This document shows, one piece after another, positions 32,065-44,023 of a stretch of 64,000 nt of DNA. Positions within the stretch are counted from its first letter, which is position 1, and every line of letters starts with the position of its first letter. Source of the stretch: Neurospora tetrasperma FGSC 2508 (taxonomy: Eukaryota > Ascomycota > Sordariomycetes > Sordariales > Sordariaceae); contig NW_009799102.1 in assembly GCF_000213175.1 (NCBI RefSeq), forward strand, positions 3,307,058-3,371,057. Direction: 5' to 3'. Under the pieces are notes generated by a model. It did not search any database, was not told where the DNA came from, and saw only the letters and a list, made by a program, of their open reading frames with translations. The translations under genes were made by a program, and so were the position numbers.

Positions 32065-33955
32065 TGTGAATGTATGTGTCGGATACTTGATCTGGCAGGT
32101 GAATTCAATGGCATTCGGTCTTAAATATGCTCGATTCGCTTTGGCCGTGACCGGATCAATCATTCTGAATCATAGTGATCCAAAGGTGGATGAGAGTTAG
32201 CGGTGAAAGCCTAGGATAGCCATTCAACCTCTGACATAACTCAATCTGTTTAGATCAAGTTAGCGCAGTTAAGTACCCGCTCAAGTATAGCGGCAATACA
32301 GAGCGGCCTAGGGCAGCTTGTCAACACAGCAGCAGCAGCCAGCAGCAGCCAGCAGTAGTGTACCTAGTAAGATGGCAGTCCCTCGGCTCGAGCGGCGGTA
32401 ACCTTACCTACCCAGCGGCTACCAAGTGGAGTTTCGCATTGATCGACGCCTGAAGACACTGGCTCCTGGGCCTGGTCCAAGAATCCGAACGACGCAGACG
32501 GGATTTGCGCCATCGCCGGCAACCGAGAATCTACTACCAATGGGAAAACAGCCTGCCATCTACGAGATTTCTATGGGAGCCGTTTTGCTATCATGACGGC
32601 TACGGCCGGTTATAGAGAGCGCGAGGTGCGCAGGATCCAATCGAGACTACAACGATTCAGAACCACGACAAGTTCCCCCCGGACCATGTCAGCTACGAGA
32701 GTAACTTGCTGACCCTCGAGGGCAAGTTTTGCTGTAAACTCCTCCGTCGCGGCGGAAAGGGATGAGGAACTGCCAGGTGGTCTAGATGGCGTCGCGCATC
32801 TCTAGAGGGAAGGCAAGGAGAAGACATGTTTCCGGTTTCGTTTCTGGAAGAGTCATCGGATATACTCATTTTCTCAACCAGGTGCTTGAGCCTACCATAG
32901 TCATTGGTTCCATGCTCGGCTTAGTATGTGCACCTTGAGTGCTCTTTTTCGAACCGCTCGCGCACTTTGATGGGATAGGTTGGATCTAGGGATTCCCAGT
33001 CAAGCGGGGTGATGGGCATCAAGTTGAAAGCTACTTCCATGCTGTGTTGTGCTTTTATGACTGTGTCGCGTACGTAGATGTGGAAATGCGACAACAAATA
33101 GAGCTTGGTTCTGGAGTGGGTTGCGATAGGCCGCCGAGAAGACAGTTCCTTTGAGCCAGATGAGTATAATACCAGGAGGAAGAGTAGAGAGCTTGATGAA
33201 CGGCCTGATGCGGGACTGTGGTAGTTATCCTGACAACTCAACTGTAGACGGATTCATATTCTCCCGACTTATGAGTAAAGGATAAATTTGATGCGATAAT
33301 GTTTCCTTTCTCGCTTTGTAAAGACACATGCCATCACTTTTATATTGAACATGCATGTGGAAAGATGCTCTTCGATATTCCCGGGGTCTCATTATGCCCG
33401 TGAGAGTGACAGAAACATTGAAGTGTCTGTCGAAGTCCAGGTGGACGACAAGAGGATGTTATGGGTCCCGTACCCGAACTGCCGACTACTTGGCCACGAA
33501 AGTCTGTCGATCTTCTTTGTGACCTTGTTTTAGACAACGGACTTTTGGTGAATATATCTTAGCGTGGCCTTCCGTAGTATCTTCAACGTGTCCCGATCCT
33601 TTGATTCAGATGTCACGCACATGTGACGAGGTTGATGTTAATGCAGACAGGTCCACCACACAGTAAAGGTTGGATGTTGTCACCTTTGCGAAAGCTTCTC
33701 GGTGTCTCTGTGGGACATATTTAATCATCAACAATGAGGTAGCCAGTAAATTCAAACTAGTAGTAAACTCGGAATTGGACAGTACATTGCAGCTATGATT
33801 TGGGAAAGAAAAATGAACATGAGATGAATAATGAAAAGAAAGTACAAGCTCATCAACAAATCCAGAATCTCATCCGCTCCACCACCAAATCAATGAGAAG
33901 AAGACAAAACACGGAAAAAAGAAAACACACTAACAATGCCCCAACCCTTCAGCCT
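32065..33955. other. Spacer with possible gene relic
   Basis: About 1.9 kb between the reductase promoter and the 3' end of the HET gene. A (GCAGCC)n-like stretch (AGCAGCAGCCAGCAGCAGCCAGCAG) lies near 32328-32357. A coding-like but broken segment follows (see the pseudogene entry). On the minus strand an open frame near 32924-33050 (from MEVAFNLMPITPLDW) has a protein-like composition but no recognised domain. Confidence 0.4.
32405..32765 (+). pseudogene. Possible relic of a protein-coding gene, interrupted
   Basis: Two adjacent stretches read as protein but in different frames. The first (32405 to about 32595) includes YLPSGYQVEFRIDRRLKTL. It ends at a TGA. The second (about 32590-32765) includes YHDGYG, an in-frame stop, and then IQNHDKFPPDHVSYESNL and TLEGKFCCKLLRRGG. 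The codon pattern and amino-acid composition look coding, but a frameshift and stops prevent a single product. I do not recognise the family. The alternative is a multi-exon gene with introns I did not resolve, or chance. Confidence 0.3.
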
Positions 33956-36568
33956 TCACACAATTTCATATGTATAATACCCATTCCCTTCGCCCAATCC
34001 AAGCACAGGATCGGGAGTCCCGTTTGCTTTGTTGTGCTTGGCAGCCTGGGCAATAGCCTCTAGAACTTTCGAGGTATGAGGAAGGAATTTCCTACCAGAC
34101 TCTGCGAGATAACGATTCTCCAGAGTAGTATTCAAAGGAGGGCCGTTGACATACGGGTCTTTCTTCAAGTAATCCATTCGCTCTTTCAGCCCATTCCTGA
34201 CCTTTTTAGTGAACCACAAGTCGATGTTTCTAAATAAGCCCTTTTTCTTCAGTTCTTGAGGGATGTTTTTCTGGACCATATCAATTCCCTCATCTGAAGA
34301 ATTTTCTTGGTTTTCAAGTACTGCGTCTTCAGCATTGCTGTCTCTCCTCTCCTGAGGCTCTTTGTCAAAGAAGAAAAAGTGCCCAGCTCTTTGAAACTGC
34401 GTTTCGTGAGGATAGACTGCTGTCTTGAGAATCAATCCATAGATCATTATGTTATACCCTCCATATCGAATCATGAATGGTACCAGGTAAACATCTTGTA
34501 CGTCAACCTTGACGTCGTTAGCCTCGTCCCACTGTACGCATATTCTAATATCTTCGAGTTCAAGTGTACCCAAGTTGTAGTCCTCACAGTCGTCTCTACG
34601 ACAGTCTGGAATAGCGGTAATTCTCGCTCGCAGAACCGGACTTCGGAGCTTGATACTTCCTCCAAACTTGATAGGGCCAAAGGCGTTTGTCCTATTTTGT
34701 GGTGTTACACTCGCTTCCAGAACCTCGGCCAATACATCTACAGTCTCTTGGGTGTCCAGAAAATACCCTAGGTTGGACAGCTGCCCAGATCGACCAGGTT
34801 GAATAAGGGAAGCCCAAGACCATGAAGGGGCTATTTCCATATTTTTCTGACTGCATGGCCCTCGACAAAACCACAAAAGATTTTGGATAAGGCGATATGA
34901 CCATAGCCCGGCAAGATAGGTTATACCACTCCATTCACTGCTTAGCTGCTCTGCAAGGCCAGAAATAGCCACAAGTCTGTCTGAAGTCTGGGTGAGAGAT
35001 CTCCTAAAGTATGTCTTTATCAGCCGGTTCCATGCCTCTTGCCGCTCCGAGTCCACCAGCTTGCCCCCAAGCAGATTTTGCCAGTCAGGCCGGAATATCT
35101 TTGCATAATCTCGATATAGACTTCTAGGTCTGTCAAGGAACTCTGGGAAGGATTCACTCGCTTGATATGTTGAGCATTCCCAGTGTAGCTCCTTTCGACC
35201 AAAAATAAGAGTACGTCGCGCCAGAAGTTGTTCCTGAAGTACCCATCCACGGGTGTAGAGAATGAGCTCCGTTGATAAATAAGACTTTGTTGTATGTTCA
35301 TTGATATACTCGGCCATTAAGTAACGATCTTCTCCAATTCGTATAAACCAAGGTGTTATCGAAAGCGGGTGTCGTCGGTAGAAGAGGCCCCCATTGGCAT
35401 CAGCTGAGGCGCCAGCGGCCAGGTTGAGAAAGGAATTCTGGTAGACTTGTTGCATTTTGCCTGATTCCTGAATCCAATCCTCATTGGAGTTCTGAATGAT
35501 ACAGAGCGAATCAATCCAAAGGAAGGGGATCTTCAATTTCCGAGTGACATCGATCGCATCTCGAAAGGTTCTTGGTAGCTCGCCAACTTGGATTCCCTCC
35601 AGGAATCTAACGTAGTTTTCGTTCAGAAGTCGAATAGGTACCCCGTTCTCTCCCCAACAGTGACTGAGAGTCATGTAGGGTTTTTCCACAAGACCCGGTT
35701 GACTCGTTTCGCATATCCTAACGTGTGCATCTCCAATGTCTCCCACGGCGACCAGCCGGGCAGGCCATTTATCCTGCGCATTGGCGGTCTGGATCGGATT
35801 ACAGAGGGGGTGCGAGCGGCAGTTTTCGATCCATTTGAGCGCTTGATTCCAGCTTGCTTCGCTTGCTGTAGTGAGCGCAGTTAGGAGACGACGGTCTAGA
35901 GAAAGCGTGCATAAACAGTTAGCTGACCATGATGCCATATGTTTCATCGCTTGTGGACTCGATCTCAGAGTGTCAGCAGCAAAAGCATACCTCTAGTATA
36001 GCTCCCATCATTGCGTTCGACATCAATCCAAGTGAGTTCCCCTTTTGTGCCATCACCTTTCACAACTCGCCAGTACAAATCATAAACACATCTACATAAT
36101 GTTAATGCTGCATCTCCCCGCTCCAGCCAATCGACACCTGATTCTAGGCTCTCGATCGAATGGACTTGGGCTATCTTCACGCCCTCTTAGAATATAAGCC
36201 ATGACCCAATGACAAACATGGCACTTTCCTTCAACAGCTGATCTGAGAAATTCATTGATGGTGCAAAAGGGAACTTCCGGGTATTCTTTGCCCCCAGCAA
36301 TCAATCTGGCTATCTTCATGAACACCGCCGTACAACTCGTGCATAGGCGGTCAAACGCAGCTTCGGGGATCTCGTCTCGTCCGACTTGCGCCACGCAATG
36401 TTCGATGTAGGCTTCATACGATCTGAAGTATGGTGGCAAAGGTGAAGGGCGTGGTGATTGTGAGTTCGGCTTGTTGACTTCCGGAGGAGCAGAGGAGGGA
36501 GGGCTTATCTCCGCTGAGCGGGACGATTCGGCGGTTACGCCCGTCGAGTCCATGGCTGGCGTGGTCAT
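33956..36568 (-). CDS. HET-domain (heterokaryon incompatibility) protein
   Basis: Three exons, 36138-36568, 35991-36091 and 33956-35895 (introns 46 and 95 bp), giving 823 residues. The first intron is short but restores RIR|CVYDLYWRVV in frame and removes a stop; the second has a GCTAAC branch site. Before the domain, a Cys-rich lead (LCTSCTAVF...KCHVCHWVM) is typical of this family. The HET domain spans about residues 251-400: YMTLSHCWGENG, LPRTFRDAIDVTRKL, IPFLWIDSLCIIQN, EDWIQESGKMQQVYQNS and GLFYRR. A long variable C-terminus follows. HET proteins trigger incompatibility cell death when partner alleles meet, or act in fungal innate immunity. No partner gene (NLR, WD or TPR) is seen nearby. 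Accessory location next to a metabolite cluster is common for the family. Confidence 0.88.
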
Positions 36569-38492
36569 CCAAAGATAAAGTTAAGAGACTCGATACAATC
36601 GCTCACTCATGAAGGAGTTGGGTCGAAGGGTGAGGAGGGGCCTCTCAAACCTTTTGTCGGAGAAAGAAAGCAGAGAGCAAAAACCGCAGGAGACTGAAGG
36701 TTGGGCTTGATGAGGATGCAACCCAAAGAAGGGCAACCAATAGAGGTAGCGGAAACCAAAACCCCTCTTGCATGCTGACCACAAACAAGGCAGTCACGCA
36801 AAGGAACAGAACCATCTGGCGTTACACAGGAAACGCCCTACCAAATGCAACCTCCAGTAAATGCAACCCCCCCTCCTGCCTTCTCCGCCCCTGCTCCCAG
36901 TAAATGCTAGTAGAATGGGGGACGCAATCCTGGTGTACGGTGCCAAGGGGCTGACAGGATTAGAGATCATCCATTACTGAAAACTATCACCAAAGCGAAG
37001 GGTGCCTGTGACTTTGTCCTTTTTAGAAATACATTAGTATCTGAAGCTGACGACATCAGGTTGCACTCGAAACACAACCGGTAAGTTCTGAACAGGTTTA
37101 ACTCTAGAGGTAGGGTAGTTCTTGTACTAGGTTAGCCAATGATTCAGTAGCATTGCCGAACGGTGATAACTCGAACTCAGAACATTTGAATCACACGTGT
37201 ATGAGTAAACAAGACAGGATGGGTGATTGAAAATGTAGTAAAAAAAAAAAAAAAAGGAAAGAAAAAAAACCAAAAAGAAATCCAAAAACATACAACACCA
37301 GGGATTCGCTGGTCGTCACCGACCCAACTACTAATCTGGCCCTCACTGGCTTATCTATGGGAGAGCGGACGGGATCCCGAGTTTTCCAGTGGGTATGGTC
37401 GTATGTACTTTATTTGTTACAAACTGATGATTATGAAACCAGGCTGAGGATTGAGAACGTTGTTTTCAGAAAGCAATACCTCAGTTGGACGACATTCACC
37501 GAAAACTCCAATGCAAAACATAAACACTACCAATTCAACAAACTCAAGCACGACTGGACCTCGAAGATAAGTGTATCACTTCGCATCTGCATTCATTCTT
37601 CTTCGCCAGGTGTTATCATCCGCTCGCTACCTTTACCTGGTATGTCTCGTAACTCTCCTCCCCGTTGTATCCTCTGCTCATCTTTTTCCTTTTCCTGCCT
37701 CCAACGGAAAAAAAACACACCAAAGAAACAGAAAAGAAAACGGCGTATAAAGCCTATGGTATCTCCTTCCCTTCTTGATTCATTTCGCTATAACTCAGCT
37801 CGCCAGAGTACCAAAAGTATGAAACAAAAGAGGAAAGAACCGAAAATTGATCAGGCTAGGACCGCCCACCGCATACCGCCCAAACCACACATTTCAGTTC
37901 ATATCTATTGATCTTTCAGTTCATTTGATCCTTCTTTCCTTCCCTTATTCACATGCGCTATACGCTCAAGATAATGATATGCTGTCCGCAACAAGGCCCT
38001 CGTGCAGCCCAGGTGACGATGAGCACCCTTGCATCCAAATCAACGATGAAAATAAAGAAAACATAAGTAGAAATACAACCTGTTCGAATATAAATATGCA
38101 ACAAGAAAATAGTAGAGGTAGTAGCGGCTCTGGTAAAGAAGATGATGTTGTCGGCGACGAGAAAACCCAACAGTAATGAGACAGTTATGATTATGGCTTG
38201 GTATGACGTGGTTTATGGGTATGATGTGATTGGTGTACTAGGAAATGGAAGGTAGGTAGGGTATGATGGGTTGTGATATGATGGGAAACAGTTTAATTGC
38301 TTGTACAGGGGTATAAATGCGATGATGCATACGCTCAGTTAGGAGGTCCAAAACAAACGCGAGATATAATCAAAACAAAACAAAGTAAGAAAGGAACCGT
38401 CCGGTCGTTGTAGGCGAAACAAATGACGAGAGGCATTGTGGCTGGTGGTATGGATCGGTAATAGGGTATCAGCCGTAAACAAGAGTCCATCT
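36569..38492. other. Spacer between HET promoter and Lte1-like 3' end
   Basis: About 1.9 kb. The left part is the HET leader and promoter. A run of 16 A lies at 37240-37255, followed by A-rich DNA. The right part holds the 3' UTR of the RasGEF gene. Open frames such as 37357-37911 are A/T-rich, without domains and not supported. Confidence 0.45.
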
Positions 38493-41400
38493 TCACTCCA
38501 AGCTCTCACCCAGCCTTCGAATCTCGTCATCATGCAAAGCACCCATCCACAAGCAGCGCTCAGTAATGCCCTCAATAGGCTGGAAAGAGTACCGGTTGCT
38601 CGCTTCAAGAAGCCTCAGCAGCGTCTTGACCACCCCGGCCGCGATCCTGCAACGCTCAAAGTTCACCAAAGGTGAAGTGGTGGGAGAGCTCGCAATCTCG
38701 CTCGGTCGCTGGGCGTTGAAGAGGAGGTCGTGTGTGTAAATTCCCACAAAGGGGATACATCCCTCATCAGCCGTCTTCGAATCACCGCCCTCCATCTCTT
38801 TGCGCAGGTTGTAGAAATTCCTTGTAGGCGACATCAACGTCTCCAACTCTTGCATTGTTCGCTGGTCGCTGGAGGGAACCATCGCCCATGTCTTGTTTAG
38901 ACGGCCAATCTCATTGCTCATCAGCGCAATGGTCAACTGTGCCATGGTTGCAAAGTTGCGGAAGCGTCGACAATGTGCTGCGATGTGGATGAGCTTGATG
39001 ATGCAACGAGCCCTTTCCTCGATGTCGCGAGTTAAGACAATCTCGGAAATGGCCCATTTCACCATGATATTGAAACGGGCAATGACAACCTCGACGCCAT
39101 GCGCATCCGTATCCCTCAAAAATGAAACCCAGCTGCGCGCGTCACAGCCCTTCTGCTCAGCATTCTTCCACCTCATGTCAATCAATTCTCTCCAGTCGAT
39201 TTCGTTCAGCGCATCTTTCTCGATCAGTGTAAACTGCTGAGCTAAGATATCGCTGTCGAATGCCAGAATGAAAGGCAGATGGGCCGAGAGTCTGCTATCG
39301 GACGCTTCGGTAACATCGCCAGCTTCGGGAAAGGGCGAGGGTACATCAAGCTGGCGTTTATCACGAGGCATGCCCTTCGAAGCAGTTGGCTGTACGGGAA
39401 AGGAATGTTGATACTGGCCATAAGGAGCAGCTGTTGTGGTCGGAGTAGTATCGGGCGTTGGTGGCAAAGGCTTCGCATGCCATCCTCCTTGCTGCTGAGA
39501 TGCGGAACCTTTGGCCATATCCGGAAGCATCTGAAGTGCTTGAATCATAATTGTGGGTGGGGAGGGCGGGTTAGGGCCGAATTGGTTTTCAGCCGGGGAA
39601 TGTGCGGGCTCTGTCGAGATGGCAACACCAACGGCCGAAGGGGTAATGACTCCGTAGTCGTCAACACTCGCATCGAATGGTTCTGCAGACATTTCCGAAG
39701 ACAGGTCTGTGTCATCTTCACTTTCCAATGTCAAGAAAGACTGTTCTGGCTCTGCAGTGGGTATTGCGTCGTCAACCTTGACGGGCTCCATGCTGTCCGC
39801 TTTCTCCACAAAGTCAAACGAAGCTGTAGAAGGGTGTTGGGAGCTTTGTACACTCTGCTCATCAGAGGAAGGAGGCTGCAGGATGGAACGATCGGTCCAT
39901 GATTGCAGGGTATCCTGGTTGACACCATAATTGTCCATCATTTCCTGCTCCAGCAGAGGGCTCGAATTGTAGGAGTCCCTGGAAGTAGCAGAAATGAAGG
40001 ATTCGGCATTGGTAATCCGGTGCTGACGGGGAGTGACGTCCAGATAGCTGTCAGCTATATCCATTGGCGCAGGTGTCGTAGGTGAAGGTGGCATATAGAT
40101 ATTCTTCCCGGCAGCGCGCACGTGTCGTTGATCCACCCTCTCATCTCCCGTGACCTCCTCAGGCTGCGTCGGAAGAGGATTGGTTTTCTGTTCGACCTTG
40201 AATTTAGGTAAATCCATGGACAAGCGAATAGTTGACTTTCTTTCGTATTTTCCTTCCAACTTGAGAAGTGCGGCCTCGACACCGCCATCCTCTTCATCGT
40301 CAGGAATCTGCGCCAATTTGATCGCCTCAGCCTCGAATGATGGGCGCATCACCGGCTTCGATGAATGAGTGCTGAAGAGGGACAGATGACGTTTTTTCGG
40401 GTTTTGCTCAGCGAGTGCTCCGAGAGAAAACATTTCTGGCCGATTGTTGTCACCCGTGACAACATCCACGAAGCTACTGGAGTCTTGATGGGCTGGACTT
40501 CGTATGAACGAACTTGCGAACGAGTCGGTATACGTTGTAAGGGATCCGACCGAGCGGGATGTTCTCAGCGGTGGATGATCCAGATCGCCAACATTGGTCA
40601 CAGCACGAAGGTCACCTCCTGGCCTCCTTCTTAGAATTCGAAGCGGCTGCGGAATGAGGACTTGGGACGAGTCATCAGCCACGGACTCCTCCGAATATGT
40701 CGTAGCATCGAAGCTCCTAACGGTTGGCTGTGGTATAATATCGCTAGTATATGACGCGAATCGTCCATGCCTTGCCGACCAAGTTGAATGCTGTGATCTG
40801 CTTGAAAGATTTCTGAAATGCCCACGCAGCCCGCTCCGGGGGGTCTGATCAAAGTCTTGCATGACATGATCAATAGATGGCTGACCGAAATCGTCTGATG
40901 GGAGGTCTTCCCCTTCTCCAGGAGTAGAGTCAAGTATAATCGGCGACGCCTGATTGGTCGAGACCGAGTTGCGAAGGACTCGTTGGCCCAGAATGTATGA
41001 AGACGTTCTTGGTGTTCCCTGTTGTAGATCTGGCGGCGTATTTGGTGGCGTTGGATCCGCAGTGATTGGGATGAACGAATGCGAAAATGATGCCGATGAA
41101 CTGGCAGCTGGCAACGCTCCGGACATTACAGGTTGAAGGGTGGTACCATCGACAATGACAATCGAGTCGCTGCCAGATGATATCCCCATATCGCTCCTAG
41201 GTTGTACATCTTCAACACTGCGAAGGTTAAACGCCGTGTCCATGTGTGCAGCCGAATATTCCATCGCGTTCCCGTGACTTTTGGCTTCTTCGTTTCTAGT
41301 TGCCGGAGGAACAGCGTATTCGAGTTTTTCGGCTTCCACAGCAGCATCTTCGCGTATCGCTTTCTTAAAGTCCTCCGCGACTCCAGCGCCGAGCAGATCA

Positions 41401-44023
41401 ATACGCACAGGTGGTCGGACTCCGTTCTGGCGAGCTTTCGATTGCGGTACGACTGCTGTCCCTGGAGGCCGGTTCGTTGTTGCGCCCTCTGGCCCGATGG
41501 GCGAGATGTTGGCCAACATTGTTTGATTGGATGGATGTGTTGACGTCTTGTGGCTCAACGCGCGCCGGACGCTTCCGAGCAGCTTCTTCATCCCATGGCT
41601 GGACATGGCCGACCCTATGAACTTATCCTTCCGCACCTCTACCGGTTGAAAGACAGTGGTCTGGCTGGAAGGGTCACCCATGGCACTATTTGGACGTACC
41701 TCAACAAAGGCTTGCCCAGGCGGAAAGATGTTACCTTGGATAAGGCTTCCCGCATATGGCAGCGTCAAAAGGAACTCGGCATTTTTGTACAAAACCCTTT
41801 CCGTCAAAGTGGCGTGATCATGAAGAGAATCACTCAAGCTGTTGTTCCGCTTGTGCGAAGAGTGCTGAGGTCGGACACGTTTGCCTGTAAGGGAGCGAGG
41901 AGTAGTCGCTATGCCTTCGGTGGTATTGTATACGGAGCTGGGGTCCGCTGGGTGAGCAGTCAACGGACGGTTGGATCCTACTTGCGTATGTCGCGAACTC
42001 TTAATCGGGAATGAGCACGATACAACCTCGACGCTTGTGACGCTGGTTGGCGAGGCCTGATTCCTCTGAGGTTCATCGATCTCTGGGTTTTCGGGAGTCC
42101 CTGGCCTTTCACCCACAATAATGGAATCGATATGTCCAGCCTTCGCGATCTCGGCGTAGAAGCTCGTTGGTCCGCGAGGGGTCGTCAGGACATTTAGCTC
42201 GTCCAACTGGGGCGGACCTTTGTCGTATTTGACCCAGAAGCTGGGAGTCAAGTTTGGGTCACGATGGCCTGCGATACCTCCTGGGGTGATGGGAATATCG
42301 GCTGCCAAGGAAGCGTCGAAGTCAGGCCCATCCCAGAATTGCGAACAGATTCTCCTCCAGCACTTCTTGAGCTCAGGTAGAGTCTTCATCTCTATCTTGT
42401 GCGCCTTGGATACCTCAGCCCACTCGTCGACCACATCGTTCAAGAGGTTACAGAAAGAAACGCGCAAGTCGTAGTCGACAACGAAATCGTCCACGAAGTA
42501 GTTGAGAATCCAGTGTCGGAGGGCTACAAAAGTACGAACACGCACCACCGTCCCCAAGTCACCCTCTCTTGCCAAAGCCCATCGAAGGCGCGCGAACAGC
42601 ATGGAAAGCAAGTCGTGAGAATCGAGGAACTGTCGATACGTGAGGAAGAAGTCAGACACGAGGTCATAATCCAGAAAGGAAGGCGAGGTGATCTCTGCAA
42701 CCAGACGAGGCGGCGTAGCGGCAGTCACGGCACCGGTATTTGGCGAATACCTAACAATAAGTCGATCATCGCAGGCAGGTTTGAAGGTCAGCTCGTCAAA
42801 CATGGCGGGCTCAATCACGAGGTGAGTCGACATGTGGGTTGAGCGCAGCGGCCGATCAGAAGCAGGAGACGTTGACGAGACAGGATTGTCCGAGATACGG
42901 TGGTTGCTAATAGCAAAATCCATACCATGAATGGGGCCTGTGCCTGGAGTCGCCGAACAATTTGCCATGGTGCTGTTGATACGACGGTCCTCAACGGAGG
43001 CGCTACTTGAGAGTATCTCTTCGGTCGGAGCATAAGATGACCCTCGGATACAGGGCGTTCCTCGAATGCTAAATCTGGGAGTGCCTATCCTCCAGGACGG
43101 TATGGCTACTTCCAGCAATGGCGAGCTGGTCATGTCCGTATCCTCAACAGTCCTGGGTCGCGTGCCTTCGCTGGGTTGGGTAATAATGACCTTGAAGCCC
43201 CCGGTTTCGGGTTCGCGAACCACATTTCCGTCGGCAAGGGTCGAATCAGATGCGGCTCGGCGATGTCCTGGCCTTCTAAGACTCCCCAGGTAGTCGCGCC
43301 TCGTGATAGGCGGGGTAGGGAGGTCTGGTGTTTGAGCCCATTGGTTGTCGAACATTTTGGTACTTTCTCCAAAAGTATCGTCCTTTTCTGAAGATGAGTG
43401 CTCCAGACCAGCTGTATCGGGCGGTGTCATGGGAAATACGAAGGGCGGTTGCGGGTAGCGCTGGTTAGCCGGGCGAATAGTTGGCCTACAAGATTATCAG
43501 TATTGACAGTAGAGACACGGTCATCATGACTGCATGCATACCTCAGGTAAATGCGCCCATTGTGCCCGACATTCGCTACGGCAAAGTGTCTTCCTTCGCG
43601 TCCTGCAGAGCCTCCATCTGGGGTAATGTCGAAATCGCGACTCCCCTGCCCATATTTCCGCCATGTACTGATAGGACTGGTGGTGTCGTTTGATTTGCGC
43701 TCCGAAACTGGGAGCAAGGGTTTGGGAGTTCCTGAGCCTGTGCCTGGTATAGGGGGTCGCGACTTGGGCGTCTTTAGCCGTTCTGAGCCCGTCGAGGCGT
43801 ACATGGGCATTGTCTTCCCTCCATCTTTTGATAGCTTTTGTGAAGGCCTGCGAAATCGCAGATCGCGCAAAGACCTGGTGGCCAGAAGGGTCGAAGATGT
43901 CGGGGTGGGAGTGGAATCTGATCGGTTTCGTCGCAAGGGTTTTTGCTGTCGAAGTCGTGGGGTTTGTGTTGTTGTTTTGGGGGTGCCCGCAGTCGGAGGA
44001 GCCGATGGTGAGTCGGCCTCCAT
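38493..44023 (-). CDS. lte1: Lte1-like guanine nucleotide exchange factor (RasGEF)
   Basis: Two exons, 43542-44023 and 38493-43485, with a 56-bp intron (GTATGC...CTTGTAG), giving 1,824 residues. The N-terminus is Ser/Pro/Thr-rich and basic (LRQQKPLRRNRSDS, SLRDLRFRRPSQKL). A RasGEF N-terminal domain lies at about residues 400-560 (LVAEITSPSFLDYDLVSDFFLTYRQF, RTFVALRHWILNYFVDDF). The catalytic RasGEF (CDC25-like) domain is at the C-terminus, about 1545-1820 (DILAQQFTLIEKDALNEIDW, HIAAHCRRFRNFATMAQL, CIPFVGIYTHDLLFNAQRPS). N- and C-terminal GEF parts split by a very long disordered middle is the layout of Lte1, which promotes mitotic exit and controls polarity at the bud or tip cortex. The disordered middle has many SP/TP sites, consistent with Cdk or PAK control. 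Start chosen as the ATG at 44023; small upstream alternatives lie in other frames. Confidence 0.87.

Noticed and set aside
36092-36180. Unspliced read-through of the first HET exon to the stop near 36092
   Set aside because: A 46-bp intron with a good branch site and correct phases joins the lead to the conserved sequence in the next exon, so the read-through is not preferred.
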